64,000 nucleotides of DNA. It comes from Eudorina sp. 2006-703-Eu-15. Taxonomy: Eukaryota > Chlorophyta > Chlorophyceae > Chlamydomonadales > Volvocaceae. Both the position numbers and the translations under genes were made by a program. The DNA is taken from positions 558,001 to 622,000 of the forward strand of contig BDSI01000033.1 of the NCBI GenBank assembly GCA_003117195.1. The letters run 5' to 3'. How positions within the stretch are numbered: the stretch's first letter is position 1; each line of letters starts with the position of its first letter. This document shows, one piece after another, positions 36,057 through 48,464 of this stretch. The notes below the pieces were generated by a model. It saw only the letters and a program-made list of their open reading frames with translations. It did not search any database and was not told the origin of the DNA.

Positions 36057-37778
36057 GAATCTAACGGGCCAGGTGTGGGTGTGTATGGTGAGGGAGGTGG
36101 TGTCCGAAGGGTAGCTAGCGAGATAGGTAAGACGTGGGAGGCCCAGCTGCCGCACCTTTAGCGGCGTGATGCGGCGGGGTGTCACGAATGGTGGCTGGTG
36201 TGTCCCGGTGCCGGCGTCCAGTTCTCGGTGTGCGTCCGTTGTTTGGGAGCGGCGTATGGGATGCGCGTGGTGCGTCGTGTGGCGGTGTTCGCGGGCCCCC
36301 GGGCGTTCTGCGATCGACATATGCGTAGTACGGTAGAGAAACAGGGGTCAGTAGGGATAGCATCGGACCTGACATCGATCAGCAAGCATTTGCCCTGCGG
36401 CAGGACTGGTCAATGGGGCAGCCGACCATGACAAGCAAGTTTACTGTGGCGTGATTTGTAGCAAACCAGCTGGGCAGCTGCCGACCGTCGTTCTTCTGTT
36501 TTCGGGAATTCTTTGGTAGTGATTTTATCCAGGTAGAAGAAGTACGATGTGTGGTCGATAATAAGCGATTGGAGCGGCCGTCCGATGCGCACCGGGCCTG
36601 TCGCAAGGTCGGGAGCTGGGCAGAGCGCCCGTAGATCCTCTTCATGAGCGTTTTGCGGTTCTGTCATGCAAGCGATTGGCGAATGCTTCAGACATGGAAC
36701 GCGGGCGCACGTCTGCAAATTACACCAACCCAAGGTCCTTCATTAGAACGCCGACGATGGAATTACGATCACGCCTGCGCACGGGAATTCTTAAGGATGG
36801 TCCTGAATATCCCCCCATCAAGGCACAGAGCCACATACGGTATGAACCCAGATTATGTATCGAGCCTCTGTAGAGCACCGCAACTGCGGCGACCACGCGT
36901 GACCACGAAAAGCCCACCTGCTGTTCCGGTAAACCCGGCACGACCTCAGCATACATGCTGCCTCGTCGCAATGCCGTTACGTCGTATTTCGAACGCTATG
37001 CACAAAGCACTGTGATATGGAACACTTTGTTGTGTGTATAACGGTTTTCAAGGTCAGAACACCCCGGACACACAATACACTGAGGAGGGCGATGAAGGAC
37101 CCGGCGCCTGCGCGCACAGGTGTGCGCGCGAACGCCAGGCGCGTCAAGAAGTCTATGTGACGATGAGCAACGATAAGAGAGGATCGGAGCGCCAGCCAAA
37201 AGGCCTGGAACCGCAATACTAACAATTCACCGCACATGTCGGCATTGTTCAAAGATGGCGGCCCATTAGCCCATGACAATATCCTCCACAAAACAAGCTG
37301 ACCTGCGTGCTGTCCTTCACCACAGGTCTGGTGAAACGCGCACCTATACCTCCTCCTTTTCCTCAGTCACGTACACACCTGATGGTCGCGACAGCCGCCC
37401 CGCCCCCACGCCGCATGCCGCCAATCCGCACCATGCACGCATTCATCTTTACCCACCCTCGGGCGCTCCGCTTCGCGCCTCGCAGCGTGACCATTATTCT
37501 GGCGGCAACATTCCCTAACTCGCGGCTTAACATAACACACTTAGAACATCTGGCGCGAAGCCCACCCGAATCTCCCGATGGCAGAAACGATCCGGCAGCT
37601 TTCACGTGTCACCCGTCGCCTCGCTGTAACGGCTCACGGTCCCGGCGAGCGACTCCTCATGCGTCGTGTCACGCCGCCCTGCAGCTCGTGTCGCTGCCTC
37701 TCTCAAACAAGCCTCCGCCGCAGATGCTGACAGGTTCAGCTTTTAGGTCCGGCAGAGATGCTGCGCCACAGCTCCGCA
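36057..37778. other. Convergent intergenic region between NUP35 and the WD40 gene
   Basis: Holds the 3' UTRs of two genes that point towards each other. A minus-strand TGTAA at 36720-36724 is a possible end signal for the WD40 gene. No further gene is recognised. Confidence 0.55.
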
Positions 37779-40259
37779 CTACAGCCCAATCACCTTCCAG
37801 GTCCGTATGGTGTTGTCCGCACTGGCCGAGGCCATGATCGACTGATCAGGCGCGACGGCTACCGCCAGCACCTCATCCGAGTGGCTGGCCTTGCCCAAGG
37901 GGTCCGGCTGGATCGTGTGAAAGCACGCGCCCGTGCTGATACGCCAGAGCTTGATGGTTTTGTCTAAGCAAGGGGCCACACGTGCACAGGCATACACAAC
38001 AAAGCACTTCTGAACCAGGCATTCTGTCATACACGAAACGTATATACATATTGAGTTTGTGTATAGAAAGGATTGGCACGCTCGCAGGCCATATGAGAAG
38101 TTTCCGACGGCACCACAGCGGCCATCTCCGCCAGCGGTCTTCGACTACGTGTTTGACATTCACTTTGACGCATACGTCATGCAGATTCTGGCTCAGGCCC
38201 ACTCCTCTTAAGTCTGCAGCTGGTGTTTGTCATATGTTCGATACGGTTGCTATCAGCGCAATCCACTGCGGTATGCGCAGTGCACTGCACCTGGCTTTCC
38301 CCTCCTGATGGCAAAGCGTCTCTCCCGGATGGACGCATGGATCGAGCGCTGCGAAAATCGGCACCATACGTCCCTTCCGATTCAGTGATGCTCCGTCGCT
38401 GCAAACGACCGTCGCTCAGCGAGGGTTGTGTTTGCTGCGACCCGGTCCCCAGCACAGCGCTCACCTTCACCCCCGCTGAAGAACGTGTCTCCATCGGGCG
38501 CCGTGCAGACGCAGTGCACCTTGCCCTGGTGACCCGTGAACGTGTGCAGCACCTCGCCCGTCTCCACATCCCAGCACTGCGCGGATCACGACGAGGATTC
38601 AGCACCAAGGGCGAACAGTTGATCGCGTCCTTCAGAAACCCACTCACAATCCATGCATATTCGATAGCGTTTACTACCCAGGCATTCACACAGTTTTCCT
38701 TCTTGCCGCCAAGTAAATGCTGGTTCACGCTTTACAAGGCCAAGCAAGCGCGGACTTGGACCATGTACCATCGTTCCCCGCGCGTAGTTCAGCTCACCTT
38801 GATCGTCTCGTCCCAACCAGCGCTGAGCAGCTTTTTCCCGTCCGGCGTGAATGCAACGCCTACGACGTGGCTGGTGTGCCCTATGAGGGTGTCCTTCAAC
38901 TCGCCCGTGCCGAGCTCCCACACCTGGCGTCGGGCGGTGCCAGCCGCGGGAACGCATAATAAACTTCCGCGCAATTATGAGACGGTTGTCACACCGCAGC
39001 GGTTCTGGTGCCACCTCCAGCGTCATCCAAAGTTGCGCATCTCAGCGGGCCGCACATTTCACACCGCCCAGCCCAGCGGGTAGCACATGTCACACCGCTG
39101 CCTGCGCTTCGCCCATATCCCACAAACCCAGGTCAACGTGAGCTACTGACCGGTGGGCCGTCCCCAGAGCCGCGACGCTGACTATAAACAAGCCGCACAC
39201 CCTGCCCATCCTTTGCGCCCACCTTGACCGTTTTGTCGGCTGACGCGGTGGCAATCAGCTTGCCATCCGGACTCAATACCACGCTGTACACGGTGCTGGT
39301 GTGGGCCTTCACTGTTTTCTGTAAATTGCCCTTCATGATCTCCCAGACCCGTATCGTCTCGTCGTGGCTGCACGTAATGATTTTCTGACTGTCCTTCGAG
39401 ACACACACGCCGTAGACGGGGGCGGCGTGACCTGGCAACAAGAAAGACGCGCAGGGCGAAAACCGCCCGTACCCCAGTCAGTAGCGAACGTCTGGAGGCG
39501 GGGCCCCGCATGTCGCGCCGCATGTCGCGGGGACGGACGACAGCGTGTCACGTTGGTGTTGTGCCCGTTCCAGCTTAGGCCCCTCACCTTCAAGGGTCAT
39601 CCGCAAAATGCCTCTGAGCAGGTCCCACTCGATGATCGTCCTGATAAAAGGGGTATACCGTTGAAGTTCACGCGCGCAACCCTGCTGACTACCGGCGTTC
39701 GCGCGTACTTGAAGCCGCTGAGCATTTACCAAACTGCGTCCATGCTATTTACCTGTCCTTCGAGACGCTGAAAAGAATGGTGCCTGACCCGATGAAGTTC
39801 AGCGCGTGCACCTTAGCGTTGTGCCCAGTAAAGATTGTTCGCAAGTTGCCAGACTGCACATCCCACATACGCACGGTGTTGTCATCGCTCCCAGATGCTA
39901 GAAGGAACGAGTCCGGGGAAAAGCACAAGCTGGTTACGGCGTCTGCGTGGCCCTTCAGAGTGTGCTTCTTCTCAACCTGCAAACGCGTTGGCCCGGGCCA
40001 AACAACATCGCTAAGAGCATGAATACCAATAAGCGATACGTCAGACCATAAAGCAATAATGTTCGCTTAACCTAGGTCAGGTCTGCATCCTTGTCAAATT
40101 GAAGACGTTCGCAGGTACAACATAACTCACCCGCACGATCTTCGGAATGTGCTGTGGTAGAGGCTCTTTTGGCAGCTGAAGACCTAAAGTCGCCCCTCGA
40201 GACGCCTTCAAGGCTCCATTTGTGATGGACACGCCGCTAGTGGCTACCTCCGCGGACAT
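37779..40259 (-). CDS. Seven-bladed WD40 repeat protein
   Basis: A single beta-propeller protein of unknown specific role, likely a scaffold. Seven exons, 5' to 3': 40259-40131, 39976-39753, 39640-39588, 39431-39223, 38923-38798, 38576-38465, 37963-37779; all GT-AG and phase-matched; 345 residues. After a 43-residue N-terminal tail come seven repeats with regular GH...WD spacing: LKGHADAVTSLCFSP...VRMWD, FTGHNAKVHAL...IIEWD, LEGHAAPVYGVCV...IRVWE, VKAHTSTVYSVVL...VKVWE, LIGHTSHVVGVAF...IKCWD, FTGHQGKVHCVCT...IKLWR, and a last blade with SHSDEVLAVAVAP...IRTWK. There is no extra domain. The repeats look like those of general eukaryotic WD40 proteins, so I give no gene name. Exon borders mostly fall between strands of successive blades. 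Confidence 0.93.
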
Positions 40260-42245
40260 TTTTCTCAAGTTATGTCGTTGGTTCTTATCCTTGCGCCACT
40301 CAGAGGGGCCCTACTGGGCCAGCATATCTGCCAAGGCCATGGTGGAAGTGAAGTTCCGACTAAAATCCTTCGAATCTACTTGGCCGCAATCTTTGTGACG
40401 TGTAACACAAGAACGTACCTTATTGTTTGAGCTGCCAAGGGCATCGCCGCTCTTCTCTCTAAAGGCGACCGACCGAACCACCAAATGTACGACGCGCCGT
40501 GTTGTTGATAAAGCCTGAAGTCGTGTACTGGTTACTCATGATACATTTCATCTTATGAGTAGTTATGGACACCATTTGCATCATGGACAAACGCGCTGCT
40601 GTAGTTCCACATTTGCGCGCTATGGCACAACGGAAAAACATGGCACGGCCTTCGCAAGCTGTGACCGGCTCACTTCATGAACTAGGCACACGGCCCCGCC
40701 TGCCTGCATGCCGAGAAGGCCGGTCTTAATGCCGTGACTGTCGTTACCGACCTTCGGGTCGTTTAGAGGTCATTCCGTTGCGTGAAACGGATCCAATTGT
40801 ACATTTCTCCCACTTCTTCTTTCTAGTTCGGCGGTTCATGAGCATCTTGGCTCGTCTGGACGGTACAAGCTTGAAGCTTGTATCGTAAAAACGTCAGAAA
40901 CGTCCCCAACCATAGTCAAGGAGTTTGTGCTGCCGCGGGACAACGTATCACATGTTCTTCCAAATCATGTTCTCGGTCAGAATCAGTGACACACGGTGAC
41001 ATGGCCTGCTAGCAGAGGTCTTGCATATTCCTGCTGCAGTAAGGCCGCTGTAAGGCACACGTGCCAACCGCGGTCATGTACCCCCGCGAAGGCCCAACGG
41101 AGCGCAATCAGCATCATCCCCGCTTCATCCCCAGCATCGACGGCAGTGGTGCGGCAGGCGAATGCTCAACCAAAACTGCGAACTGTCGCTCATCAACTGC
41201 CGCGCCGAGGGACGAACCCTGACCCAGGGCAGGTCCAACCGCCATGGACCCTACACCAACCATGACCCACTCGAGCGGTTATGCAGGGCTGCGACCTTAG
41301 GCTGTGGCTTACAATGCTACTGCTGCTGCTGCTGCTGCTCCTGTTGCTGCTGTTGTGCAGCCTGCCACGCCGCCACACGCTCCTGCATCGCCTGCAGAGG
41401 GCCAAAACGGGGTGTCGAGCAGCCACCAGGTCACGATTTCCGTAAGAGGGCGGCTTCAACACCCTGACCACCATCCCTCGGGTCTCGACTTGCATGCACA
41501 TGATTCCCCGCGGATGCGCACACCCGCATACGCCTCCCATTCCAAAGCATCATGCGACCGAGGCTGCTGGGGTGGTTGAGAGCGGAACCCAGAAATGATT
41601 CTCGCTCCCGCCAAGGGCTCCCGCAGCTGCCATCCCAGAGCCGAAAGAGGACCGTGTCGGCGTGGCCGCAGGTCATACTGGGTGACTCCGACCCGAACGG
41701 CGAAACCCGACCGCGTTCCCATGATGCAGAACAGCCGCTAGCTCCCGGCCAGGAAAACGCGCTTGCAGTAAGACGCCCGGGCGGCCTCAACCAGTCCACG
41801 GCATTGTCCATTCGCACATCCCCTAGACCCCCCCGGACCTTGAGTTTGGCTTCCGTGACCGCTTGCTTCTCCGCCTGCGCCTCGGCCTTCTTCTTCCTGT
41901 GCGGCGGAACACATTCGGAGGTTGTCCGGCGGGGCCGAGTGGATGGATACATCCCCAGATTTCTCTCGGGCGGTACAGATGCGACGAAGCCACGGCACGG
42001 CGCGGCACGCCGCGACCTGGGACTCACAACGGGAGCATCCCGGGATCAGCCAGCCGCCTGCTTTTGGTTTCGGTGCCTCTTAATTAACGCGCTTATTGTC
42101 CTCTGCCTTTATGAGCACCGCACCCAAGCCCGCCGTCCTTGGCTTGCGGTCAATTTCATCACAACCACTGTGGAAACAGACCTCCTCCGCACTCCCCCGC
42201 ACTAAGAAGATCATGGATCACTGTATCACGGATGCCCCTCACTGC
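40260..42245. other. Intergenic region between two tandem minus-strand genes
   Basis: Contains the WD40 gene promoter and the 3' UTR of the COG0354 gene. A CTG-rich tract (about 41322-41357) and a palindrome near 40862-40881 are present. A minus-strand frame at 41431-42027 shows no family motif. Confidence 0.55.
41309..41313 (-). promoter_or_regulatory. Candidate TGTAA polyadenylation signal of the COG0354 gene
   Basis: Minus-strand TGTAA about 930 nt after the stop codon at 42246; a plausible volvocine 3' UTR length, but the motif is short. Confidence 0.25.
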
Positions 42246-45200
42246 TCACTTGGCCTCGTCCACTCGAGCTGAAATGGCGTCACCGTCCGGCGCGGACCCC
42301 ACAGCCCGCGCCGCCGGCGCCTCTGCTTCTGCGCTGAAGGTGCGCGTGGCGAACGGGATCGAGACGACGGTGGCGGGCGCGCCCGCAACCGCCACGCGCA
42401 CACCTGCACGGGTTACCGGGACCCCCGCACCCGCAGCGGGAGGCACGTCGACTTGAGGCACGTGAGGCGGCACGAAACGATGAGGTACCTACCCTTGAAC
42501 AGAAACTAACACACCCGGGGTCACGGCTGAAACCAAGACACTGAGGGCAGCACTGGCCGGTGCATATGCCGTGGAGCCCCGGCGCCGGATGATGGCTGGG
42601 CATGCCGACCGCGTTGCCGCAGTCACGAATCGGCATCGGCAGAGTGCGCTGCACCCGTCGCCGACTAGCGGCCACTTAGCGTCACGCCACGCGTACACAT
42701 GCGCCTCCATATGCCATATGCACGCCATATCAGCAGAAACCCACGATGGAGCTTTCCTGTATAGCCACACCGGCGTGGGCGCAGCTCGCACCTTCCAGCT
42801 CGATCTGTGCTCCCTGCAGCCGGCTGCGCAGGTAGCCCAGCCCCACCCACTCGCCCTCGCCGTCCTGGCACACGCTCGTCACCACGCCCACCTGCGACGA
42901 CACTCCGTCCCACGCAAGGGCAGGTGAGGGCCGCGTCAACAACAGTACCCGGCCCACATCCCCGCAAACCATGACGTGACGTGACATGACGGAACCATGA
43001 CGTGACGTGACATGACGGGGTTTAGGGTGTAGGGCGCTCTGACATGACATGAGATGACATGAGATCCACATCCCGCAAACCATGACGTGACGTGACATGA
43101 CGGGGTTGAGGGTTTAGGGTAATATGACATGACATGACGTGACATGACGTGACACGACGTGACATGACGCGATGTCGCGGCGGGACCGAACAGGTGCAAG
43201 GGCCGGCTGGGAACAGGCGCCGGCCGGCGCCTGATATTACGGGCCCGGGAGCGGCCGGGCGGCAATATGGCCCGGGAGCATAGAGCACTCGGATACAGGT
43301 CTGTCAAGGCGTGTGTGTCGCCCTACACACTGCCGGCACGCGGGGCCACACCGTCATCCTCCCCTCGTGTGACACTCCGCGCCATCTCGTGCACTCCGCA
43401 CGTGCTGTCTGCCTGCCAGCACCGCCGCACCTTGCTCATCTCGCTGGTGATCTCGGCGCCCGGCGCCGTTGGGCCGCTGAGTTGCAGGCCCCACAGCTGC
43501 TTGTTGACGCCGTCCCGCAAGTGCAGCTTGGCCAACGTCTCCTTCAGACACCCAACACCACAGTAGCGTGTCACGGGGTTGCCTCGGGTGGGTTCCTTTG
43601 CTAACCACAGTAGTCGCAGCTGTCGCAGTGGGCACCGCAGTGCCGCAGGTCGGGTGGGTCTAGCTTCTCTCCGACCACAGTGCCGCTGCGCGTGCTCAGT
43701 CGCCTATTCACTGCGCCCGCGCTTCCGGGCGCATCGCCGTACCTGGCCGATGTAGCAACCCTTGTTGAGGGACACCGCGCCGTACAGCCCGGCCTCGAGG
43801 GGGTTGTACGCGTCGGTGAGTTCCGACCGACGGGTCGGTCGGCCCGCCAAGATACGCGCCGCCTCCCAGTCGTCAGTGCCCATGGGTATGGCTCCCTGGA
43901 CAGTCACGGGCACGGGCACGGCACGTCCGGGCGCGGCGCACCGAAGGCGTCAAGATGGCGATCTCTGGGACGCTTCCGCTAAAAGGTCATCCTTGTGCAG
44001 AACAACAAAAACGCGGCACCTACATGGACCCTGCCTTAGGATTAGTGAGCCCAGTTGCGAGGCCGTTGCTCCTCAGAAATAAGTAGTGACGCTGGTTCCG
44101 CTGGCCGCCAGCCATAAAGTCGACGAACCCCGGCAAGACCGGCGCATGCGCTGCCCATGCCTTCCCAGCTCGGTCGAACCCGCACCCCCCACCACGCCGA
44201 GCCCGCAATGCTGGTGCGCCATGCCATACACCGTACACCGTACCTTGGCCGCGAACGCGGCGTACAGATCGCCCGCCACCGACTCGTCCGCAACCAGCGT
44301 GAAGCCCCGCACCGACGGCCCCAGGCCGCTGACCGACGCAACGAAGACGGGCTTGCCGCGGAAGCCCACCAGCGCGTGGCGGCCCGTGGGACCGTCCAAC
44401 ACACCCGCCAGCGCGCCCTGGTCGTACAGGGGGAGCACCGCAGCCAGCGCAGTTCGTCAAGATTGGACGGGAAACGTGGCGGCGGTGAGGACGGAGCCCA
44501 GCACCACTGGGCACAATCCCCCACAACCGTCGTCCATCGCTGTCCCTCGCCTTGCGGCGTGCAACCGGCACCGGATGACCACCCGCGCGTTCCCGCGCCT
44601 GGCCCCGCACGCGCACCCGCCAGATTCTGCCGCCTCCACCCCACGACCCCCGCCTGCTGGCCCCCCTCACCGGCGCCAGTTCCCGCAGCACCACCTCCGC
44701 CTCGGGTCCCAGCAGGGCTATCTGGGCGGTCCGGTCGGAAATGTCCTGCACCTGCGGGGTGGCGACCGACCAGCCAAATCACAGGTCGTACTTCAGGCAG
44801 GTTTCTTCGCTAAACACACAGGGCCGGCCATCTGGGTCTCGACTGGGATGCGGGTCGCGGCTGCGCCGCCGGCCCTGCACGCCCGCACGCAATGCGCCGC
44901 GGAGGGATGATCAGAGGCGGAGGCGGGCACTCGCGCCGTGGCGTACCCGACCCGTCATGAGGCGGCTGAGGCGGTCCCCGGCGGTGGCGCCGGTGACCAG
45001 ACGGGCACACGCGCGCCGCGGCCGCCGCTTCGCCGGTGGCAGGACACCGGGTAAGCCGCGGGCGGTTACGTCGCTGTGCCTCCCTGCCCGGCAGCTCACC
45101 GCCCTTTTGTATCCCCTGTCAACCAGTGACCCCTCCTCCTCCTCCCGTCATCCTCGCCCGTCGCGGCTTCCACCCGCAAGCGCCGCTGGGGTCGCCCAAA

Positions 45201-46784
45201 CCTGTCAACGTGCACTGTGCGCACGCCCCGACCCAGAGCTCTGAACCCCAGTTCTGCGTGCCACGCCCGTCCGCCGCCGTGGATGCCCCGCCCACCGTGA
45301 CGTTGTCCCCTCGGAAGATGACCTTGTCCAGCCGGGCCGCCAGCGCGTCCTTGCCCTCCCTCGAGTCCACCATCAGCAGTACCGAGGAGGGCAGCACCAG
45401 CGCCGTGCCCAGGTCCAGGCACCGTCCGGTGGCTGTCACGAACACCTGCGACCCGGCACGAGGAGAAGCCCAACGGAGGCCCGTAAGCGGTGCGGTGCAG
45501 AGCTGCGGCATGGCACGGTGTGGTGCTGTGCTTTCCTAGGCGTGGGGCTACGTGGCCCCCAAGCGCGCTGGCCGTCGGATTGCCACTGGGCGCAGGACCC
45601 GAGAAGGGGCTAGCGTGGCTATCACAGCGCGTACGGGTAGGGGTACAGGTACTGTTCTGAAACGTCAACGTGTCGGATTCTCGCTGCAGCGCCAGCCTTA
45701 CTCCTTCGGCCCGAACCCAAAAGCGCGCCTCCATCCGCTCGCCCTTCCAGCGCCGGAGCGGCGTGCCCCTCTCCCCGTCCCCTCAGTACCGTGTCCACCG
45801 CCTGCCCCGGCTGCAGCCGCTTGAAGTCCGCCGTGCTCTGGTTGTGCAGCAGCGCCAATCGGTCCTCCGCGGACACGCGGAGGCGGCCCCAGTGGCTCTG
45901 GTCCACCAGCACCAGGCCCGTCTCTAGGGCCTGAAGAGCCTGCCGCTTGCGGCCGAACGTGGTGGCCAGGCCGGCGTCCTGCGGGTGCCCCGACCCCGGC
46001 GCGCACCGCTAGAGTCAACGGATATGCATGAATCTGGTTCGTGCGTTCAGGGGAGACGAAACAGAATTCGCCAGCCTCATAAGCGATGAGGTATTGGACC
46101 GTCCTTAACCGGTGTATGCAGGCTATGGTAGCCAAGTGTAGGCCTGAACCTTGACGGCCGATGGTCGGGACCAGCCGAAGCTGATTCCAGAGCGCATCAG
46201 CCTGTGGGGAGGCTGCTGGGCGAGGGGTGTTGGGACGTGCTTTCCAGGGCCCGCCTGATCCCCTCACGCCGCCTTCGGTGGACATGGCCTGATACCGGCG
46301 GCTGTCGGGCAGCGCTGACCTTGCACGCCTAGGCGCTACCAAAGTCGGGGGCCCGGAGATTTATTACCCGGAGGACCCCCGCCTTCACCTGCGCGCCTCC
46401 AGCCGCTCACGCAATCCCTCACCCCTGGACACCTGACTCCATCGAAGCCTGTCAAAGCTACCGTATTTCGGGCTCTCTGTCCCCATCCGTGAGCACCCTT
46501 GCCGACCCCCATTCCACACCCCCCCCCAATGGCGCCCACTCACGTCAAAGATGGCTCCCATCTCCACCTGCAGCGACCGAATGTCTCCGTCGATCTCCGG
46601 CATGTCCAGCTGCAGGTCACCGAGGCTGACCGCGGCCACAACGCTCCTCCTGCTGTGGGCGGGACTGCTGCGTGGTTGCTGCGGTTGATGGGCCCGTGCG
46701 GGTGCCAGGGATGCGCCCACGGCAGCATCTGCCGAGGGGCGCCAGGCGGGATGGGCGTCCGCACCCGACGCCGCCGCGTTAGCC
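42246..46784 (-). CDS. COG0354 (YgfZ/IBA57-type) folate-binding Fe-S cluster protein, plastid-like; first exon unresolved
   Basis: Member of the GcvT-fold COG0354 family, which uses folate to maintain Fe-S enzymes. It resembles the plant plastid member (IBA57.2-like) more than the mitochondrial one. Exons, 5' to 3': about 46784-46544, 45978-45790, 45445-45296, 44751-44671, 44417-44244, 43895-43743, 43541-43431, 42891-42792, 42451-42246; all in phase. Signature segments are LVDQSHWGRLRVSAEDRLAL, LHNQSTADFKRL, RTAQIALLGPEAEVVLREL, and LEAGLYGAVSLNKGCYIGQ joined across an intron to ETLAKLHLRDGV, which restores the diagnostic KGC-[YF]-x-GQE motif. The C-terminus is low-complexity. The 46784 acceptor is inferred from an open frame and CTGTGCAG. 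The initiating exon with the expected transit peptide lies upstream and was not identified. Confidence 0.9.
42968..43170. repeat. TGACATGACG-type short tandem repeat with TTTAGGG-like inserts
   Basis: Intron 7 of the COG0354 gene carries many copies of CATGACGTGACGTGACATGA variants, with a larger unit of about 30 bp repeated. Two places read GGGTTTAGGGT, a single telomere-like word each, too short to call an interstitial telomere. Confidence 0.8.
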
Positions 46785-48464
46785 CTGCACAGCGGCAGTG
46801 GGTCAGGCAGCGGACGCTGTAGGGTTTGACATTATGCGGACTGTACTTGGGGGTGGCCACGCGGCGAGATGCCTGGAGTGTTAACGCGTGTGGGCCCCCG
46901 CTACATGCCTTGGGCCTACGGCTCGTATGGTTAGTTGTGCAGGAGTGGGGTTATGCACCCCCAATCATGAAACACACACATATACCGCACGAGTCCGGAA
47001 CCGCGAACTGGCGGGTGGGCCGGCACTTAAGCCTGTTCGAACCGGTCCGGTTACCATAAGACGAACGCCGCGATGATCACATACCGCCGGCAAGATCATA
47101 TACGCGACCCAGAGCTGCGCTCTTTTACCTTAGCGGAGGGAATTTGTGGGGGCGTCCGCACCCAAATGTTGTGCGGCAAGACCGAGGCACGGGGACTGGC
47201 GTCGTTGTGAACGGCCGAGGCGGGACGCACGACCGCTGGCGTGAACTGCAAGTTGTTTTACACATTACTTTACACGCGCACAGCGACGACGAGGAAAGAT
47301 CAAGCAAGCAAAATCCAAGACTTCGTTCAGTGAATGGGCTGTCGCAAAACTTTGGTTCCAAGATGCCACAGGCATGTCAGAGCAGTAGGTGTGTATAGAT
47401 CAAGCAGGAATTCGTGGATTGCAGTTCTGTCGTCGGCTTTGTACGAACAACATTGCGATGGGCTCCGACCGCGAAAATAATCACAGGGACAGTCGAATGC
47501 CTGTGGTGTGCTATGCGCCTAGGACGTATGCAATACTGCAATCCAATTGCTACGCACGTGTAAGGGTTTATCATAAAACACAACTGACGCGCTACTGTAA
47601 CAATTTGTCAGGGATTGATGGTGTCTCCTGAGGCTGCATAATAAACATGTCATGTGCTAGTTGCTTATAAGGCCTAATATCAAACTTTCAACAAATCTGA
47701 ACCTGTGGCGTTCATCCTGCCGCCTTGGCGGCAAAAGCGGTGCTCAGCACACATTGATAGCTAATTGGGCGCATTTGTTTTACACCATAATAATTTTGGT
47801 GTGGCATCTATGGCCCCACCGTCTGTTGAGCGTGCGCGCGGGAGTCCTGACAATCAGCGCGAGAGTGGACAACAGGTAAAGCACTGAGAAATATTAACCA
47901 AGCTAATAGCAATGTTATTGCGTTTCCAGGCTATTTCAGGGGCGAAATTAGAGCAGTCCAAGGGTTTCGCCGTCTGATTGTCATTTTGCTCGTCTAAATG
48001 AGCATAAGCAGATGGTTGTAATTGAGCGTATGAGCTCTTAGATTGGCAACGCTGTTCGCCGGTGTTAGTTCGAGCTGTCTGCGCGCGCGCATACTTCCAC
48101 TGGTGCGACGCCTTCCTTGGAAGCACACTTGCTGCGCTGTCGACAACAATACCTTAGACAATTGCTTAATTGACCTCTCAATTGGACATATTTATTATTG
48201 CTCAACGTCCGTGGGATCAGCTGTCCAACCTGCTCCGCTCCGCTTCCGTGCTGGTCACGCGTTGAATAGACCACCTGTCCTGCCCTCTCCGTCCCCTTCC
48301 GGGTCCCCCAGAACCCCTGCCATCTCGACGCCCACTCGTTTAGCCAGGGCCAGGCAAATTCTTATACAGCTGTAGCTGCTGGCCCACCGCCCCGGCGGCC
48401 ATCCTCGGCGGGAGCGCCGGCAGCTGCCGCAGCAGCAATAGCATCTCCAGCGACAGGCAGCCAT
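46785..48464. other. Divergent region between the COG0354 gene and SPY
   Basis: Should contain the first exon and promoter of the minus-strand COG0354 gene and the SPY promoter. A minus-strand frame from 47361 begins with Ser/Cys-rich sequence that might be a transit peptide, but no donor joins it convincingly to the exon at 46784. The middle part (47380-48200) is AT-richer and without a recognised gene. Confidence 0.5.

Noticed and set aside
43030..43125. Interstitial telomere
   Set aside because: Only isolated TTTAGGG-like words, no tandem telomeric array.
47125..47361. 78-codon minus-strand frame as the transit-peptide exon of the COG0354 gene
   Set aside because: No convincing donor joins it in phase to the exon at 46784; kept only as a possibility in the intergenic note.
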